Assembly: GCA_003116995.1 (NCBI GenBank)
Contig: BDSL01000008.1
Coordinates: 186,001 to 250,000, forward strand
Reading direction: 5' to 3'
DNA length: 64,000 bases
Source: Yamagishiella unicocca
Lineage: Eukaryota; Chlorophyta; Chlorophyceae; Chlamydomonadales; Volvocaceae
The position numbers and the translations under genes were made by a program. The notes beneath the pieces were generated by a model that was not told the DNA's origin, did no database searches, and saw only the letters and a program-made list of their open reading frames with translations. Position 1 is the stretch's first letter. Each line of letters starts with the position of its first letter. Shown in pieces: positions 31,001-43,018 of the stretch.

Positions 31001-34000
31001 TGCGCGGCTAATTCGAAATGGGCTCATGGGATACCAGTGACCGTAAACAGAGGGCTCGAACTTGTGTGTCGAGTGTCCGGCGCCCGCGCCTCGTAGCGCG
31101 CATTCGACGCCATTCGTACACGATGCCATTCGTACGCGATGCCATTCGTACACGATGCCATTCGTACAAGATGCCGCTCGTGCAAGATGCCATTCCGCCC
31201 GAACGCGCGACGCCGAGGCGATGCGCCTTCTCTCCCCCCCCCAGGCGCGATGACTCATGCATCAAGCTTATTGACTTCTCGCTGGCGTCGTTCTTCTACA
31301 GCCCGACCGACCCGGGGGGCACGCCCGACTTCGTGGCGCCGGAGATGCTCAATCGCCCCGAGTACTACGCCAAGGCGAGCCCGCGGGCCCGGCAGGGGTT
31401 GGCTGTGAGGGCTGACTGTGTGTGTTTCAGTGGACGCTAGCTACCCCTGACACCAGCTCGGACGCTACCCGTCCATCCACTGCTTACTGTGTCATCCATG
31501 CAGGGTTGGAGTTAGGGGGGGCTTCGCGCTTCGCGGGCGGGTTTTACGGCCAGCGCAGGCGGGAGAGTCACCGAGGGGGCGCAGCACGTGGGAAGAAGGC
31601 ACGGCACGGCAGCCTCGTGTGTGCGAGTAGTCGAGCGTCAAGGGTCTTCTGCATCGCATCGCAACACGCTTCCCGCTCGCCTAACCCCAGCGCATGCGTC
31701 CCTCACCTATCCCGCGCCTGGCCGGCGGTTCGGCCGAGCCCACGCCGGCAGCCTGACGCGTCTTCGAACGCACCGCAGTACGACGCAGCCAGTCGACTGA
31801 TTCCCGCGCATTCCGCCGCAAATTTCCGCGCTTTCATATCACGTCGTTTCGCCGCTGCAGAACGGCTGTGGGCCCGAGGTGGACATGTGGGCTGTGGGCG
31901 TCATGATCTTCTTCCTGCTCAGCGGCCAGGTACGTGCGGCGTGTCGTTGTCGTTCGGGGCAGCGACTGGAACACGGAAAAGGGAGCGAAACGAAACGAGG
32001 CGAAACGAGACGAAGCAAAGCAAAGCGAAGCGAAGCGAAGCGAAGCGAAGCGAAGCGAAGCGAAGCGAAAGGGACACAACCGTGGGTCCTGAGGGGCCGC
32101 CAGGTGTACGTCGTTGCAACGGCCAAGAACACGCATGCCTGAAATGTTTTAGCCCGCTGGTCCTCCCTGACCTCGGTCCATCGGTTCATGGGTTCATCCT
32201 CTACTCCGCACCCTACTGCCCCGGTGCAGACTCCCTTCCAGTCTCCTAGTTTGGACATGGTGCTCCAGCGCGTCAAGACCGGCGAGTGGGCCTTCCACGG
32301 CAGGAGATGGGCGCTGGTGGGTCGGCGGGGGAAGGCGGGTGCGCGGGACCTTCGAACGGAAGGAACTTTGGCATTTTCGGCTTTACTACCGGCTTTGTCA
32401 CCACTACGTTTGATGGTGGAACCGAATCGCGAGACTGGCTGCGTTCGGCCTTGTGGTGTTGTGGTACAGCGCGGACGCGTAGCATGGTCAATAGCAGATG
32501 GTGCAACGCGACGCACGTTTTCCCCTTTTTTGTCGCAGAGCTGTCGCCTCCGATCCGCCCCCTCCCACGCAAGCAGCACGCTCCGGCCCTTTCCCAGCAC
32601 CACCCACCTTGTCCCCGCCGCCCCCTGCGGGCCCCCATATCACAATCCACGCTCCGCTGCTTATCCCGACGCCCCTCTCGACCCCTCTCGGCCCCTCTCG
32701 ACCCCCCTGGACCCCGGGACCCCCACCAGGTGAGCGAGGGCGCTCGGGACCTGGTGACCTCGTTGCTGCGGTTGGACCCGGCGCAGCGCCTCAGCGCGGC
32801 AGAGGCGCTGGACCACCCCTGGCTGCGGCGGCCGGACAGCCTCAGCCAGGCGCTGCTGCAGGATGCCGTGGCGGCATTCCGGGTGAGCAAGGGCTAGGGG
32901 GGGTTACAGAAAATAACTGTCTACGGGGGCGAAAGGGGTACTGCTGGGCGTGTTCGGGAGCTGGAGGGTGGGAGGGGCCTGCCGGGGGGCAGCCAGGGGG
33001 CGGCGTCCCCCTTTCTGCTCCGTGCGTCACGTCGTGCCACCACCCTCCCTAACCACCCCCCCACCATCACCGGTGGTCTCCCCCCCCTAACCACGCCCCT
33101 CTCACCGTCGCCCCCCCCCCCAACCGGGTCCTTTTGCAACACCCCCTCCCCTAACTGCCACCCCCCCGGGTTTCCTCTCCACCCTCCCCCCCTCCGCGCA
33201 GTCGACCGCCAACGCCGCTCAGCAGCAGCTGCGCACGAGCTGGGTGAAGCAGGCCAGCGGCGACCTGATGACCACCACCGGCACCAACGCCACAAACCTC
33301 TCGCCGCACACCTCCCTCAGCCGCTTCGCCGTGATGGCGGCGGGCGTGGGCCCCGCCACCCTGGGCGGCGGCATGGGCACCAGCAGCGCCGGCATGGGGG
33401 CCGCGCTCGCCAGCGGCGGCCACCACAGCCTCATGGGCCTTATGTCCACCGGCGCCGCCGACGCCGTGGCGGCCATGATGGGCCCCTGCGGCGCCGGCGC
33501 CAGCAGCGCCGCCATGATGATGTCCACCACGTCGCAGCACCAGCTGCACAACGGCGGCCACTCGGGCCGCGGCTCCCTGACGTCTCTGGCGGGGGGGCAG
33601 CGCGCGTCGGGGCAGTCGTCGTCCGCCGCCGCCCCCTCGCCCACCTCCCCCGTCGTGGGCTCACCGGGGTCCGGCCACGTGCCGCAGCAGCGCTCCTTCA
33701 CCGGCGGCGGCGTCAGCGGCGCGGGCGCCGCCGCGAGGTACGGCGGAGTGCCGACGTTGGCCTCCCACTACAGCGCCAACGGCGCCGCTGGCGGCATGAT
33801 GTCGTTGCCGCGCGTGTCGGCGGCAACGGCGGCGCGGATCAGCCCGCACCAGAGCCAGCGGATCAGCCCGCACCACAGCCAGCGGATCAGCCCGCACCAC
33901 AGCCAGCACAGCCAAAGCAGCCACCACAGCCCCGGCGGCGGGGCGCACTGCAGCCCGCGCAGCCCTCTGGGCATGCGCACCCGACGAGCCAGCGACACGT

Positions 34001-37000
34001 TGGCGTACACCCTGGCGATCACCGAGCGGCAGGAGTCGCTCAACCAGATGCAGGCGCAGGTGTGTGTGGGGGGGGCTCGAGGAAGACCCGTGGATGCCCG
34101 AAAAAACGGTAAGGGGGGTTAGAAGCGGATCCGCGAATCCACGGCCGACAAATCGAGGGCGGTGGGGGGGCGCTGGGGGCGCGGCAGTAGCTAGAAGCTG
34201 CACGGGTGAGGAGGGGTAAGGGGTACGGGCGCTGGTGGGACGCGGTGGGTTCCTCAGCGTGCGGGTGGGCGTTGACGTCGGTTGGCTTCGATTTGGGTAA
34301 GGGGTCGGGGGAGGGCTGGCTTGGGATGGGGTGGTGGCGAGGGTCGTCGGTGGTGGGGCGGGGAGCACACGGTGCCGCGGCCGCGGGTGATTGGGAGGCA
34401 GCAGCACGTTGGGCCCTGCCAGCTCCTCCCCGCGCTCACAACGTCGTTGTCGTTGTTGTCGTCGTTGTCGGTGTTCGTGAACCGTCCGTCCTCGAACGCG
34501 GCCCCGCCCCACCACAGGGTTTCCCTGTCCCCAGCGCCGGCAACATGCCCTGGCACGGCCTCTCCGCCGCCAAAGCGCGTCGTGCCTCGGACCTGCATGG
34601 CTACGGCACCTGCGTCGGGCCGTCGCCCTCGGCCAGCCAGGCGGAGCTTGCAGCAGCACCCGCGGCGCTACCCTCGGTGTCCAGCGTGGAACGAGCGAAC
34701 CACTCAGCGCCTGGCCTGCGTCAGTCGATTACGCACGCCTCCGGCGCCAACCCGCAACCGCCCCGAGGCGCCAGCGGTTTGTCGGTTATGACGAGCGCCG
34801 CGGCGCTGGAGTTGCACGGCGATGGGCGGCCCAACAGCGGCCGCAGCAACCCGGAGCTGTACACCATGCGCCAGCAATCCTTGTGAGTGCGTGATGGAGG
34901 GCAGGGCTCCAGGGAGGAGAGTGGGATAGAGAGGGAGAGAGAGAGGAAGACTCACGGGGGTTTCTGTGCGTGAGGGGTGGGGGGTGCGAAGCTCACCTGC
35001 GTTTGTGCGGGACGGGTCCGAAAACGGAAACGGTGGCGGCGACGTGCAGCGAGCGTGGGCCCGCCGGCTGGGGTGGCGTTCGGAGCTCGGGGTCGAGGGA
35101 GGGCGTGCGAGGTGATGCTGGCGGCTCCCGCTGTTGGTGCTGGGTTCGGTCGCTCGGTGGGGGCGCAACCGCTTGCAAGCCATAGGCCGCTGAACCTCTT
35201 GACTGCAAACCGCCAACCGCAGGTCAAACGGGGGGCGCTCCGGCGTGAGCTCGTCCACCGACACCACGCCCCACGCGCTCAGCCGCGACGGCGGCGCCCG
35301 AAACTCCTGGAACAACCAGCTCACGCAGCAGCAGCAACAGCAGCACCAACAACAGCAACTAGCCCAACAACAGCAGCTGCAACAACAGCAGCTGCAACAG
35401 CTGCAGCAGCTGCAGCAGCTGCAACAAATGCAGCAAATGCAACAAATGCAGCAGGCCGGCGGGAGCCTGCCGGCATGTGACCAGGCGCTACTGGCGTACG
35501 CCATGTCGAAAGGGCTGCGGCAGGGGGTCCCCGGGAAGTCCCAGTCGTACAACGTCATGCCGACCAGCTGGCTGGATGGCCACGGCCGAACCGCGGGTCG
35601 CGGCCAGTCGACGGGCCTTGGCTACAACGGGTCGGCAGCGAACGGAGCGGCCGCCGGCGCGGTTCAGCGGAGAGCGTCCATGAGCTTCACCCTCGGAGCA
35701 CCCATAGTGGGGCTGGCGCTGATGCCCCATGGACCGTCGCCGCTGTCGAACTCAAGCGGTGGCCGCAATTTCCTTGCGGGCACGTTCAATGCCGTCGCCT
35801 CCGCCCCCAGCTCAGGGGCCATTGGCGCTACGGCGGTGGCGGCAGCGGCGCCGGCAGCGGCGGCGAGCCAAGCTGCTGGGCCGGCGCCGGTACTGCTGGC
35901 CAGGCGGCCCAGCCGCGGCGGCGGCAATGCGACGTCACGCAGTGCCGGCAACACGCCGTCGCACGCCAGCACCGCGGGCAGCGCTTCCAACCCGTCGCAA
36001 CACGCGTACGGCAGCGGCGGCGCCGCCGGTCTCGCGGGCGGCGGCGCCGTGCCTGGCTCGGCGGTGTCCATGTACGCAGCTGTCCTGCGCTCCAACCTGT
36101 CGGGGCACAGCCTGGGCGCTGGTGCGGCTGCTGGCGGCGGGAGCGAATCCTCCAGTGGGATCGGCGGCGTTGACGGCGGCCGGCGGCGCGGCTCGCGCAG
36201 CGGCGGCGGCAGCGCGCCCGCAAGCGGCGCCCCCATCGCCAACGCGGCCCAGGCGCAACAGTCGGCGCAGTTGCCGCCCGCTGCTGCCGACGCCACGCGG
36301 GCGCGGAGTGCCTGCGACGCGGTGACCGCAGCGGCGGCAGCGGCGGGGGGAGCTGCGCAGCAGGCGGCGGCGGGGGGGCCTGGCAACACGACTAGCAACA
36401 GCGGGCCTTATGTCCTCGTTGGCGGCGGCGGCAGCCTCAGCGGCGGACCGGCGGGCAGCGGCCCCGTGCCCCGGCACACGGCAGAACAGCTGCCGCCCAG
36501 CGGCCAGCTAACCAACGAGGAGATGCGGTCGATCATGATAAACTCGTCCAGCTCCAACATCGTGTCTGGGTCAAACATGATGGGCTCGGATCGCGGGATC
36601 GCCCAAGCGTCCTTCATGGATGTCACGTTTGGATCAGGCTACGTTCATGGCACGGGACTTTCCGCCCGGGCCGCCCAGGACTTATCGTCGGGGCCGATGG
36701 CAGGAGCCTGGGGCAGCACCAGCGGCAGCAGCGGCGCGCGTGCCCTCGCTGTCGAATCGCGACATGCGGCGGCGGGGGCCGGCGGCGGCGGCGGCGCGCG
36801 CGACGCGCACGAGTACGATAGCGGGAACCTGTCTAGTGGCTTGAGCCTGGGTGTGGTGGTCGACGGCAGCGGCGTGCCGACTGCTGGCGCGGACTGGCTG
36901 CAGACGCGGTCCGGCAGCCACCCAAATGTGGTCCCGGCTGGCGCCAACGACGAGCTGGCCTCCCTGGAGCGCTCCGGCAGCGGCGCGCACCCGAGCGTGG

Positions 37001-39471
37001 CGGAGGCCGCGGCGGCGGGCACCGGCGGGTCCCCTCGCGGCGCCGCCAAAGCCGGCGGCGCCTCCGCCAACTCGGAGTCTGGAAGCGGCTCGTCGATCTT
37101 GGACGTGCTGCGTGCAGCGGGCCTCGCACCGCGCGCCAGCAGCCGGCTGGTGCTGGAGACCATCCCCTCCGAAGACCCGGACAGCCTGTCGGGTCTGCTG
37201 CGATCGGTGCGTGAGGAGCGGGCCGCAGCCAACGCCGCGGCGGCTGCCGCCAACGCCCACGCGTCAAGCAGCACCACCGCCAGCAGCACCGCAGCGAGCA
37301 GCGCAGCTGCGAATGCGCTCGCCGCCGCCGCGGCGGGCGTGTCGCGCGTGTCGTCGCCAACACCACCGACGGACGAGCCGGGGCAGCAGCCCTACTCCGT
37401 GCCGCCTGCGCCGCTGTCACGGAAACAGATGCGGGCGTTTCTGAGCCCACAGGCGAGTGGCAGCCTCGGCGGCAAGGCGTGGCAGGGTCTGAAGGGCTTG
37501 CAGGAGCCGGGGCAGGGCGGCGGTGGCGGTGGCGGTGGCGGCGAGGACCAGTTCAACATCGGAGACGGCCAGGGCCCCACCGTGGGGCAACGCAGCAGTG
37601 GTGGCGCTCGGTCGGCCACCCTGCGTCGCTCCGCAACCGTCAACAACCTACGCTTGCATGCCACCACCGCGGCGGCGGCGCAGGCGGCGGCAGCGGCGGA
37701 GGCGGCGGCGGCGGCAGCCGCCAACGTGGCGGCGGCCCAGGCAGCGGCCGCCGCTGCGGACCCGGCCTCATCAGGGTCGGACCCCTTTGCAGGCTGGGAC
37801 TACCCCCCGCCGCAGCCGCCGGCGCAGTCCCGCCAGCGCGCTAACAGCGCGGTTGGGCTGTCGGGCCCCTCCCTGGCGGCGCTGCTGGCGCAGGCGGCGC
37901 CGCTGGCACAGGCGGCGCAGGCGTTTGCCGCCGTGCAGATCGCCAACAGCCAGACCAACTCCGCCAACGGCAGCTTCACAGCCCAGCGCGCCGGAGTCGG
38001 TGCAGGACCGGGCTGGATGGGCCGCGCGCTGGCAGCTGAGGGCATATATGTCGGGGACGGCGGCTCCGGCGGGCTCCCGATGGGTGCTGGCAGCGAGGCG
38101 CCTCTCAGCTCCCGCACCATCCGTCGGGCCTCCACGACGGCCAACCTGAACTTCTATCAACAACAGGCTGCGGCGATGTCACAGCCGTCTGGTGCCGGCA
38201 ACAACAATGCCAACATCAATAACGCCAACACCGGCAACAATAACAATTACAACAGCAACAATGCCAACAACAGCAACATCAGCAACATCAACAACAGCAG
38301 CAGCGGCATTACAAGCGGCGGCGATGGCAGCGGAGGCCGGAGCTTGCTCGCGGGGCTGCTCGCGCACGCGATGCCTCTGGCGCAAGCGGCGCAGGCCAGT
38401 GCAGCAGCCCAGGCGGCCAGCTCACGAACCACCAGCTACACCAGCCAGGCAAGTGCGCATTCCGCTGCCTCCGCCTCTGCAGGCTACGGACCCTACGGCT
38501 ACAGCCGAGTGCCTGGCTCCGGGATCGCAACGCCACAGTCGTACGCAAGTGGCGGCAGCGGCGGCGGGGCGGCTGTGCACGGCAGCGGCGGCGGGGCGGC
38601 TACGTACGGCGGCGGGGCGGCTACGTACGGCGGCGGGGCGGCTACGTACGGCGGCGGGGCGGCTACGTACGGCGGCGGCGGGGGGGCCGCGTACGGCGGC
38701 GAACCGGCCCCTGGGTCGCCGGGTTGGCCCCGCCGAGCCACAACCTCCAACGATCTGCGCGAACGGGCGTTGGGGGTCCAGATCTCCGGCAGCTCCATAG
38801 TGCACCGACTAGCAAGCCAGCAGGGCCCGTTGTTAGCTGGCAGCGGGGGCAGCGCGCACGGCCTCTACTCGTCCTCGCCGCCGAAAGACCCGGGCAGCCC
38901 GGCTTCCGCGTCGTCCCGTGGGTCGGCCTACCCATCCGTGCCCAGCCGTCTGAGCGCTTCCGGTCAGGCCACGCCCACCGCACGAGGAGGCGGCGGCTCG
39001 CCTGCCCATACCTTGTCGCCTCAATCGTCGCAGGTGGGAGGGCGCGCCATAGCGGCGCCGCCGCCGCCGCCGCTGGTGCAGCTGGCGCACTCCTACTCCC
39101 CCTCCTCGCCCTACACGCAGCAGCTGCAGCAGCTGCAGCAGCTGCAGCAACTCCACCAGCTGCAGCAGCTGCACAACTACCAGCAGCAGCGGCACCAGCA
39201 GCAGCAGAAGGGCCGCAGCTCTCGACCTGACGCCGCAGCAATCGCCGCGGCGGCGCTGGCATCGGCGTCAGTCGCCGCGACGCCGGCGGCGGCGTCTAGC
39301 GGCAGCGCCCCGGCGTCGCGCGGCAGCGCGTCCGATTCCGTCGGCGCAATGGACAACGAGACCAGAGCGGCGTTGATTCTGGAGATGCAGCGGGCGCGGC
39401 GCGGCTCACATTCCCAGCTATCGGTGGAGCAGCAGCAGTACGCGAGGTCACCCCCAGGCCCGAGCCACTGA
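28075..39471 (+). CDS. PH-domain Ser/Thr protein kinase with very long disordered tail (11 exons, 2285 aa)
   Basis: Exons: 28075-28176, 28401-28517, 29281-29839, 30667-30835, 31245-31374, 31861-31929, 32230-32316, 32730-32882, 33202-34059, 34518-34882, 35223-39471. Phases agree and the sum is 2286 codons. PH domain at about residues 40-138: HGFLWKRSRLFKTWISRWFQ, closing with ALDAWTLDLA. CAMK-like kinase domain at about 185-443: LGSGLFACVL, VAVK Lys212, FIAELCEGGGL, HMDIKPENVVF (Asp305, Asn310), IKLIDFSLA (DFS at 326-328 instead of DFG), PDFVAPEML, EVDMWAVGVMIFFLLSG, AAEALDHPWL. It is probably recruited to membranes through phosphoinositides. The 1,840-residue tail is rich in Ser, Gly, Ala and Gln, with poly-Gln (35323-35455, 39118-39210), four AATYGGG repeats near 38600-38670 and seven RRxS/T motifs. 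Exon 11 is 4.2 kb without an intron. The exon 5 donor may be GC (31375) or GT (31405, adding 10 residues). Confidence 0.92.
29840..29960 (+). repeat. Intron-edge repeat, sense copy at a 5' splice site
   Basis: Begins about 8 nt after the donor of intron 3 of the PH-kinase gene. Two AACCCGTGTACGAAGGAAAA variants are followed by the core CGTTTAG...GAGCATGCTGGGGAACCTG. Confidence 0.75.
31095..31195. repeat. 21-bp tandem repeat, about 4.5 copies
   Basis: GATGCCATTCGTACACGATGC-like units (CATTCGTACACGATGC core) in intron 4 of the PH-kinase gene, about 50 nt before its acceptor. Confidence 0.85.
31985..32072 (+). repeat. Purine-rich GAAAC/GAAGC pentamer array
   Basis: GAAAC units grade into GAAGC and CAAAG units over about 85 bp in intron 6 of the PH-kinase gene. 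Confidence 0.9.
34060..34150 (+). repeat. Intron-edge repeat, sense copy at a 5' splice site, joined to the second repeat type
   Basis: The donor GT is followed by a short G run, then TCGAGGAAGACCCGTGGATG and CCCGAAAAAACGG, then a truncated CCGCGAATCCACGG copy (34128-34146), in intron 9 of the PH-kinase gene. Confidence 0.8.
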
Positions 39472-41954
39472 GCGAGTGAGCGGCCAAGCAAGTATGCGCT
39501 CGTGGGAGAGAATGCACAACAACGTATGCATGGTGGTGGATGGGGCCGCGCTGGGGCAGCGGCGGTAGAAGAAACCAATGAGCCAGAAGAGAAGGGGCCG
39601 GGGGAGGGGGAGGGGAGGCAGGTGCCGTGGCAGCAACGGCAGGTGCCGTTGAAGCTGCGGTTGCTACACAGGGCCCGGAGGATGGGAACTTATGGTTTGA
39701 GTGGGCATCAAGAGGTGTGGGGCGGAGGGCGGGTGACGGCAGCGGGTAGGCTTATGCGGCTAGCAAAGGGGAGGTGCGCGGGGGCCGTCTGTCACTTGAG
39801 CCCCACGAAGGCAGCGGGGCTGCTATGGTATGAAACATCGAGGGGTGTTGGTGCGTCGGTGTCGTCGGCGTCGTCGTACCCCTCGTGGGAATAAAGCAAT
39901 TAGCGTGCTACTAGGGGAGTGTGGGACGGCGGTTGGGGCAACGCATTATTGGGTATCGAGTGGAGCCCACGTGACGGCGCATTCCCGTCGCAGTTATGGT
40001 TGGCGGTTGAGGGGGGGAGCATCGCGGAGGAACGAAACCACCTGAGGCAGGTCGTCGGCAACTGATTTGTGAGAGCCGAACAAGCAGACGGGCGCATGGC
40101 AGAACTGCATTTTTTCTCCAGCGGCGGCGACTGCTTTGCGCCGCAGCTGTTTGCGCAGGAAGCACGGCCGCCGCGAAGAGATGTGTTGGCCGGGATGGGT
40201 CGATGAAACAGTGAGGACTGCAGGATTTGAACATATCCAGGGCGAGGGCAGCCGCGGCACTTGAGAGTCCTGAAGCGCCGACGCCCACCCCCTGGGCTGC
40301 CAGCTTTGGGTGAGTAGGGCGGAATCGGCATGAGTAGCGCGGAATCGGCACCCCTAACGGTGGACTCCTTTGGGCGGCATTCTCTGCCTCAACTCAAGAG
40401 CTGGACTGAATGAAGCACATGCGATGACGCACGACGTCGTACCTCGGGGTTCACGTGGATGTTACAGCACCGTTCAAGAGTGCGCCTGTTATGTGTCCAC
40501 ACGGATGTCCGTCCGTCCGCGATTGCGGACCTCTCCGGGAGCGGTGGTGGGGCCGCCTTGCAGCTGTCTCGTCTAGCCGCTGGCTATGAGCCAGCAAACG
40601 CCCCTTGAGAGAGGCGCCGCCGCCCCACGTGGGTGGGGTGAAGTATGGCCGCGAGAAGTGCCCGTGTTTACGTGTGTCTTTCATGTTTTCAATCCCCTTC
40701 CTGTCCCGCATGCAACCCTTGGCTTGCATGCGCGCAAAGTAGGCCTCTGTGTATCTTTAAGCTTCCTTCTTGGGGCCTATTGTGGCGCGCGAAAAGGGCG
40801 CCGAGCGAAGCCCGGCAGAAGTGGCGGGGCGGATGAAGCGGCAGGGAGAGGGACGGGGGCATATGCTGGGTGTGAGTGTGCTAACGGCAGTTATTTTAAC
40901 CCTGCCCATCTTGATCCGGATGTGCGATGAGATCCGGGTCTTCCCGTCTTGAGATCCGGGTCTTCCCGTCTCGCTCGAGTCATAGATCCTATTAATATGA
41001 GGAGATGCTCCCTCGGCGGGCGCGCCCCTTACTGCTGCTCTTTTGCAGCGCAATTTTGTCGACTTGCTGACTGAACTAGCGACAAGCAGCCGCCTGTTTT
41101 ATTGATGGGGTTAGTACGTCCCAGCGCCGGACGCCCGACAGGGATCCCCCCGGAGGCCCCGGACGGGAGCGTGGCGCACTGGGTATTGGCTACTTGTTTC
41201 ACTTCCTGCATGTGGGCGTGGCTGGGCGCCACTCGGCGCCGAGCGCTGGACCGCGGGCGCTAGCATTGGGCTGCGGCCGCTAGCGCTGGGCGCGTGTTCT
41301 GCCCACTGCCTGGCGGCCTGTGAAAGGACGTGTGCGCCGCTGTCTGCTGCCCTTCGCCGTATTGCCCTGGCTGGCGGCTGGGGCTGGCTGGCCTCATGGC
41401 TGGCCCCGTTGGGCCGACGGTCGTGTGTAGGCCGTCTGCCGTCCTCGGGCTGCATCTGCTGCAGCTAGCCGCCTGCCGTTCCGTGCCGTTCGGGCCAACC
41501 AAGCATGGATGTAATGGGTGTGAGCTTCTCCGGGCTGGTAGCTGCTGCGCCGCAGAAGCAGGTACAGGAAGCGGCCGGGGAGGTGCCGCAGCCTCCACGG
41601 TAGCAGAGCGCAAAGGCGGGGGGGGTCAACCGAGTTGAAGGTGGGAGCAGCCGGGCGGCATGCGGCATCTTGAAGCAACGATCTTGACGTACGGGGCCCG
41701 AGGGTTGAGGACAGCTTTGCGTGTACTTACTGGCAAGACAGGGTTTCTTTCCGGGTCACCGTTTGCGAGCGCACCAGCATCCAGGTAGTGGTCACATGCT
41801 GAGAGGGTCTGAGGCGGCGCCCACTAGCCAGCGCCGTGCCAGCCGTTTACGGCCGACCTCACACGCCGTCGGATAACGGACGTGATGGATAACGGACGTG
41901 ATCAGCTCCCGCTTTCGCTAGCTTGGCAGGTGTCCAACTGCCTCACTGACACAG

Positions 41955-42020
41955 CACCAGCAGTATCAGATGATGTGCCCGGTGGCTCTGCCTCTGGAGC
42001 CCACTGCAACGAGTAGAACT
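41955..42020 (+). pseudogene. Degenerate GDxPDGS fragment
   Basis: Translates to VSDDVPGGSASGAHCNE followed by a stop. It resembles the fragments at 45775-45850 and 46075-46150 in nucleotide sequence (GATGTGCCCGGTGGCTCTGC). Confidence 0.5.
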
Positions 42021-42985
42021 ACTAGCAGTCCACTGACGTCCACTGCGCCTGCTCCGTCGGGGCAGTGGGCTCCAGCTGGGCTCAGCTACCACCAGCGTTC
42101 ACGACATGGTGTCCTTCATCCCCAGCATCAGGCCCACACCGACGCACCTCGCAGCCCGCGTGTAGCACATACCGCAGCATGTCTTGCATGTGTGCAGAGA
42201 CCTCAAACGTGGATTGCTGGTCGCCGGGAAGGGTTCATAGCTGCGTGCACGTCCGCTCAGGTTCTGCAATGTGCTCTACGACATCCATTGGCTGGCGATG
42301 ACTTCACAGATACCACACGGTATATAGAACTTACTACACTGTAGTATATATGTTGCCTCGCCTAGCGAGGTAGGAATGACCGCTGATTTGGATCCAACAG
42401 CCGCCGATCAGGCACAACCATGCAAGGATGATGAAGCTTACAATGGAAAGCTTTCATAGCCGACGTCATAACATGCTATGAATGTAAACCGTGTACTTAA
42501 GCAATGAGCCTCCCAATGAATAGCGTACGTTTAGTGCCGGTTCAGGACGTAACGCGCCGGCCCCACTTACGTTGAACCCCTCTATTATCATCAACTGTGA
42601 TGCGCGTCGAACGGTTTCCCGCAAAGAAATATATTATCAGTGTGTGCACGTATGGAACCCATAAGGGGATTCATCTATACCGCCTGATACCGCTAGTGTA
42701 AGTCGGCGTCTTGCCTCGTCTTGCGGCCTCACGGATGGATCTACACCCACCGTCAACCAGCCGAAAATCCACAAGTGCACTGATCTGCTATCAACACAAC
42801 AATACCCATTCACCAGACGAGAGATATTTAGAGGCAACACGTGACATGACCGCTGCTACGCCCGACCGTCTCCGAACCCCGAATCATTTCGCATCGTAGC
42901 GCACCGCCCCTCGTTAAGTGCTTTAGGCCATCGAGGTAGGTGGGCGGGTGCCTGGCGAGTGCGTGCCTCTTACTTCATCGTGTCA

Positions 42986-42990
42986 TTACA
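42986..42990 (-). terminator. Possible TGTAA poly(A) signal
   Basis: TGTAA on the minus strand, 29 nt past the stop codon of the secreted-protein gene ending at 43019. TGTAA is the usual signal in volvocine algae, but the short 3' UTR makes this copy uncertain. Confidence 0.3.
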
Positions 42991-43018
42991 TCAACGCATC
43001 AAGGAGCTGGCTGGGAGG

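Larger units (their letters stand above)
39472..43018. other. Convergent spacer between the PH-kinase and secreted-protein genes
   Basis: No supported gene. It includes the 3' UTR of the PH-kinase gene, duplicated GATCCGGGTCTTCCCGTCT words near 40930-40970, a duplicated GGATAACGGACGTGAT (about 41872-41904), and a degenerate fragment of the GDxPDGS family (about 41955-42020). GC content falls towards the right, and short AT tracts occur near 42330-42350. Confidence 0.5.

Noticed and set aside
35664..38163. Several long minus-strand frames inside PH-kinase exon 11
   Set aside because: They mirror GC-rich Ala/Gly/Ser codons. Only the plus frame is open for 1,415 codons and joins the upstream exons.
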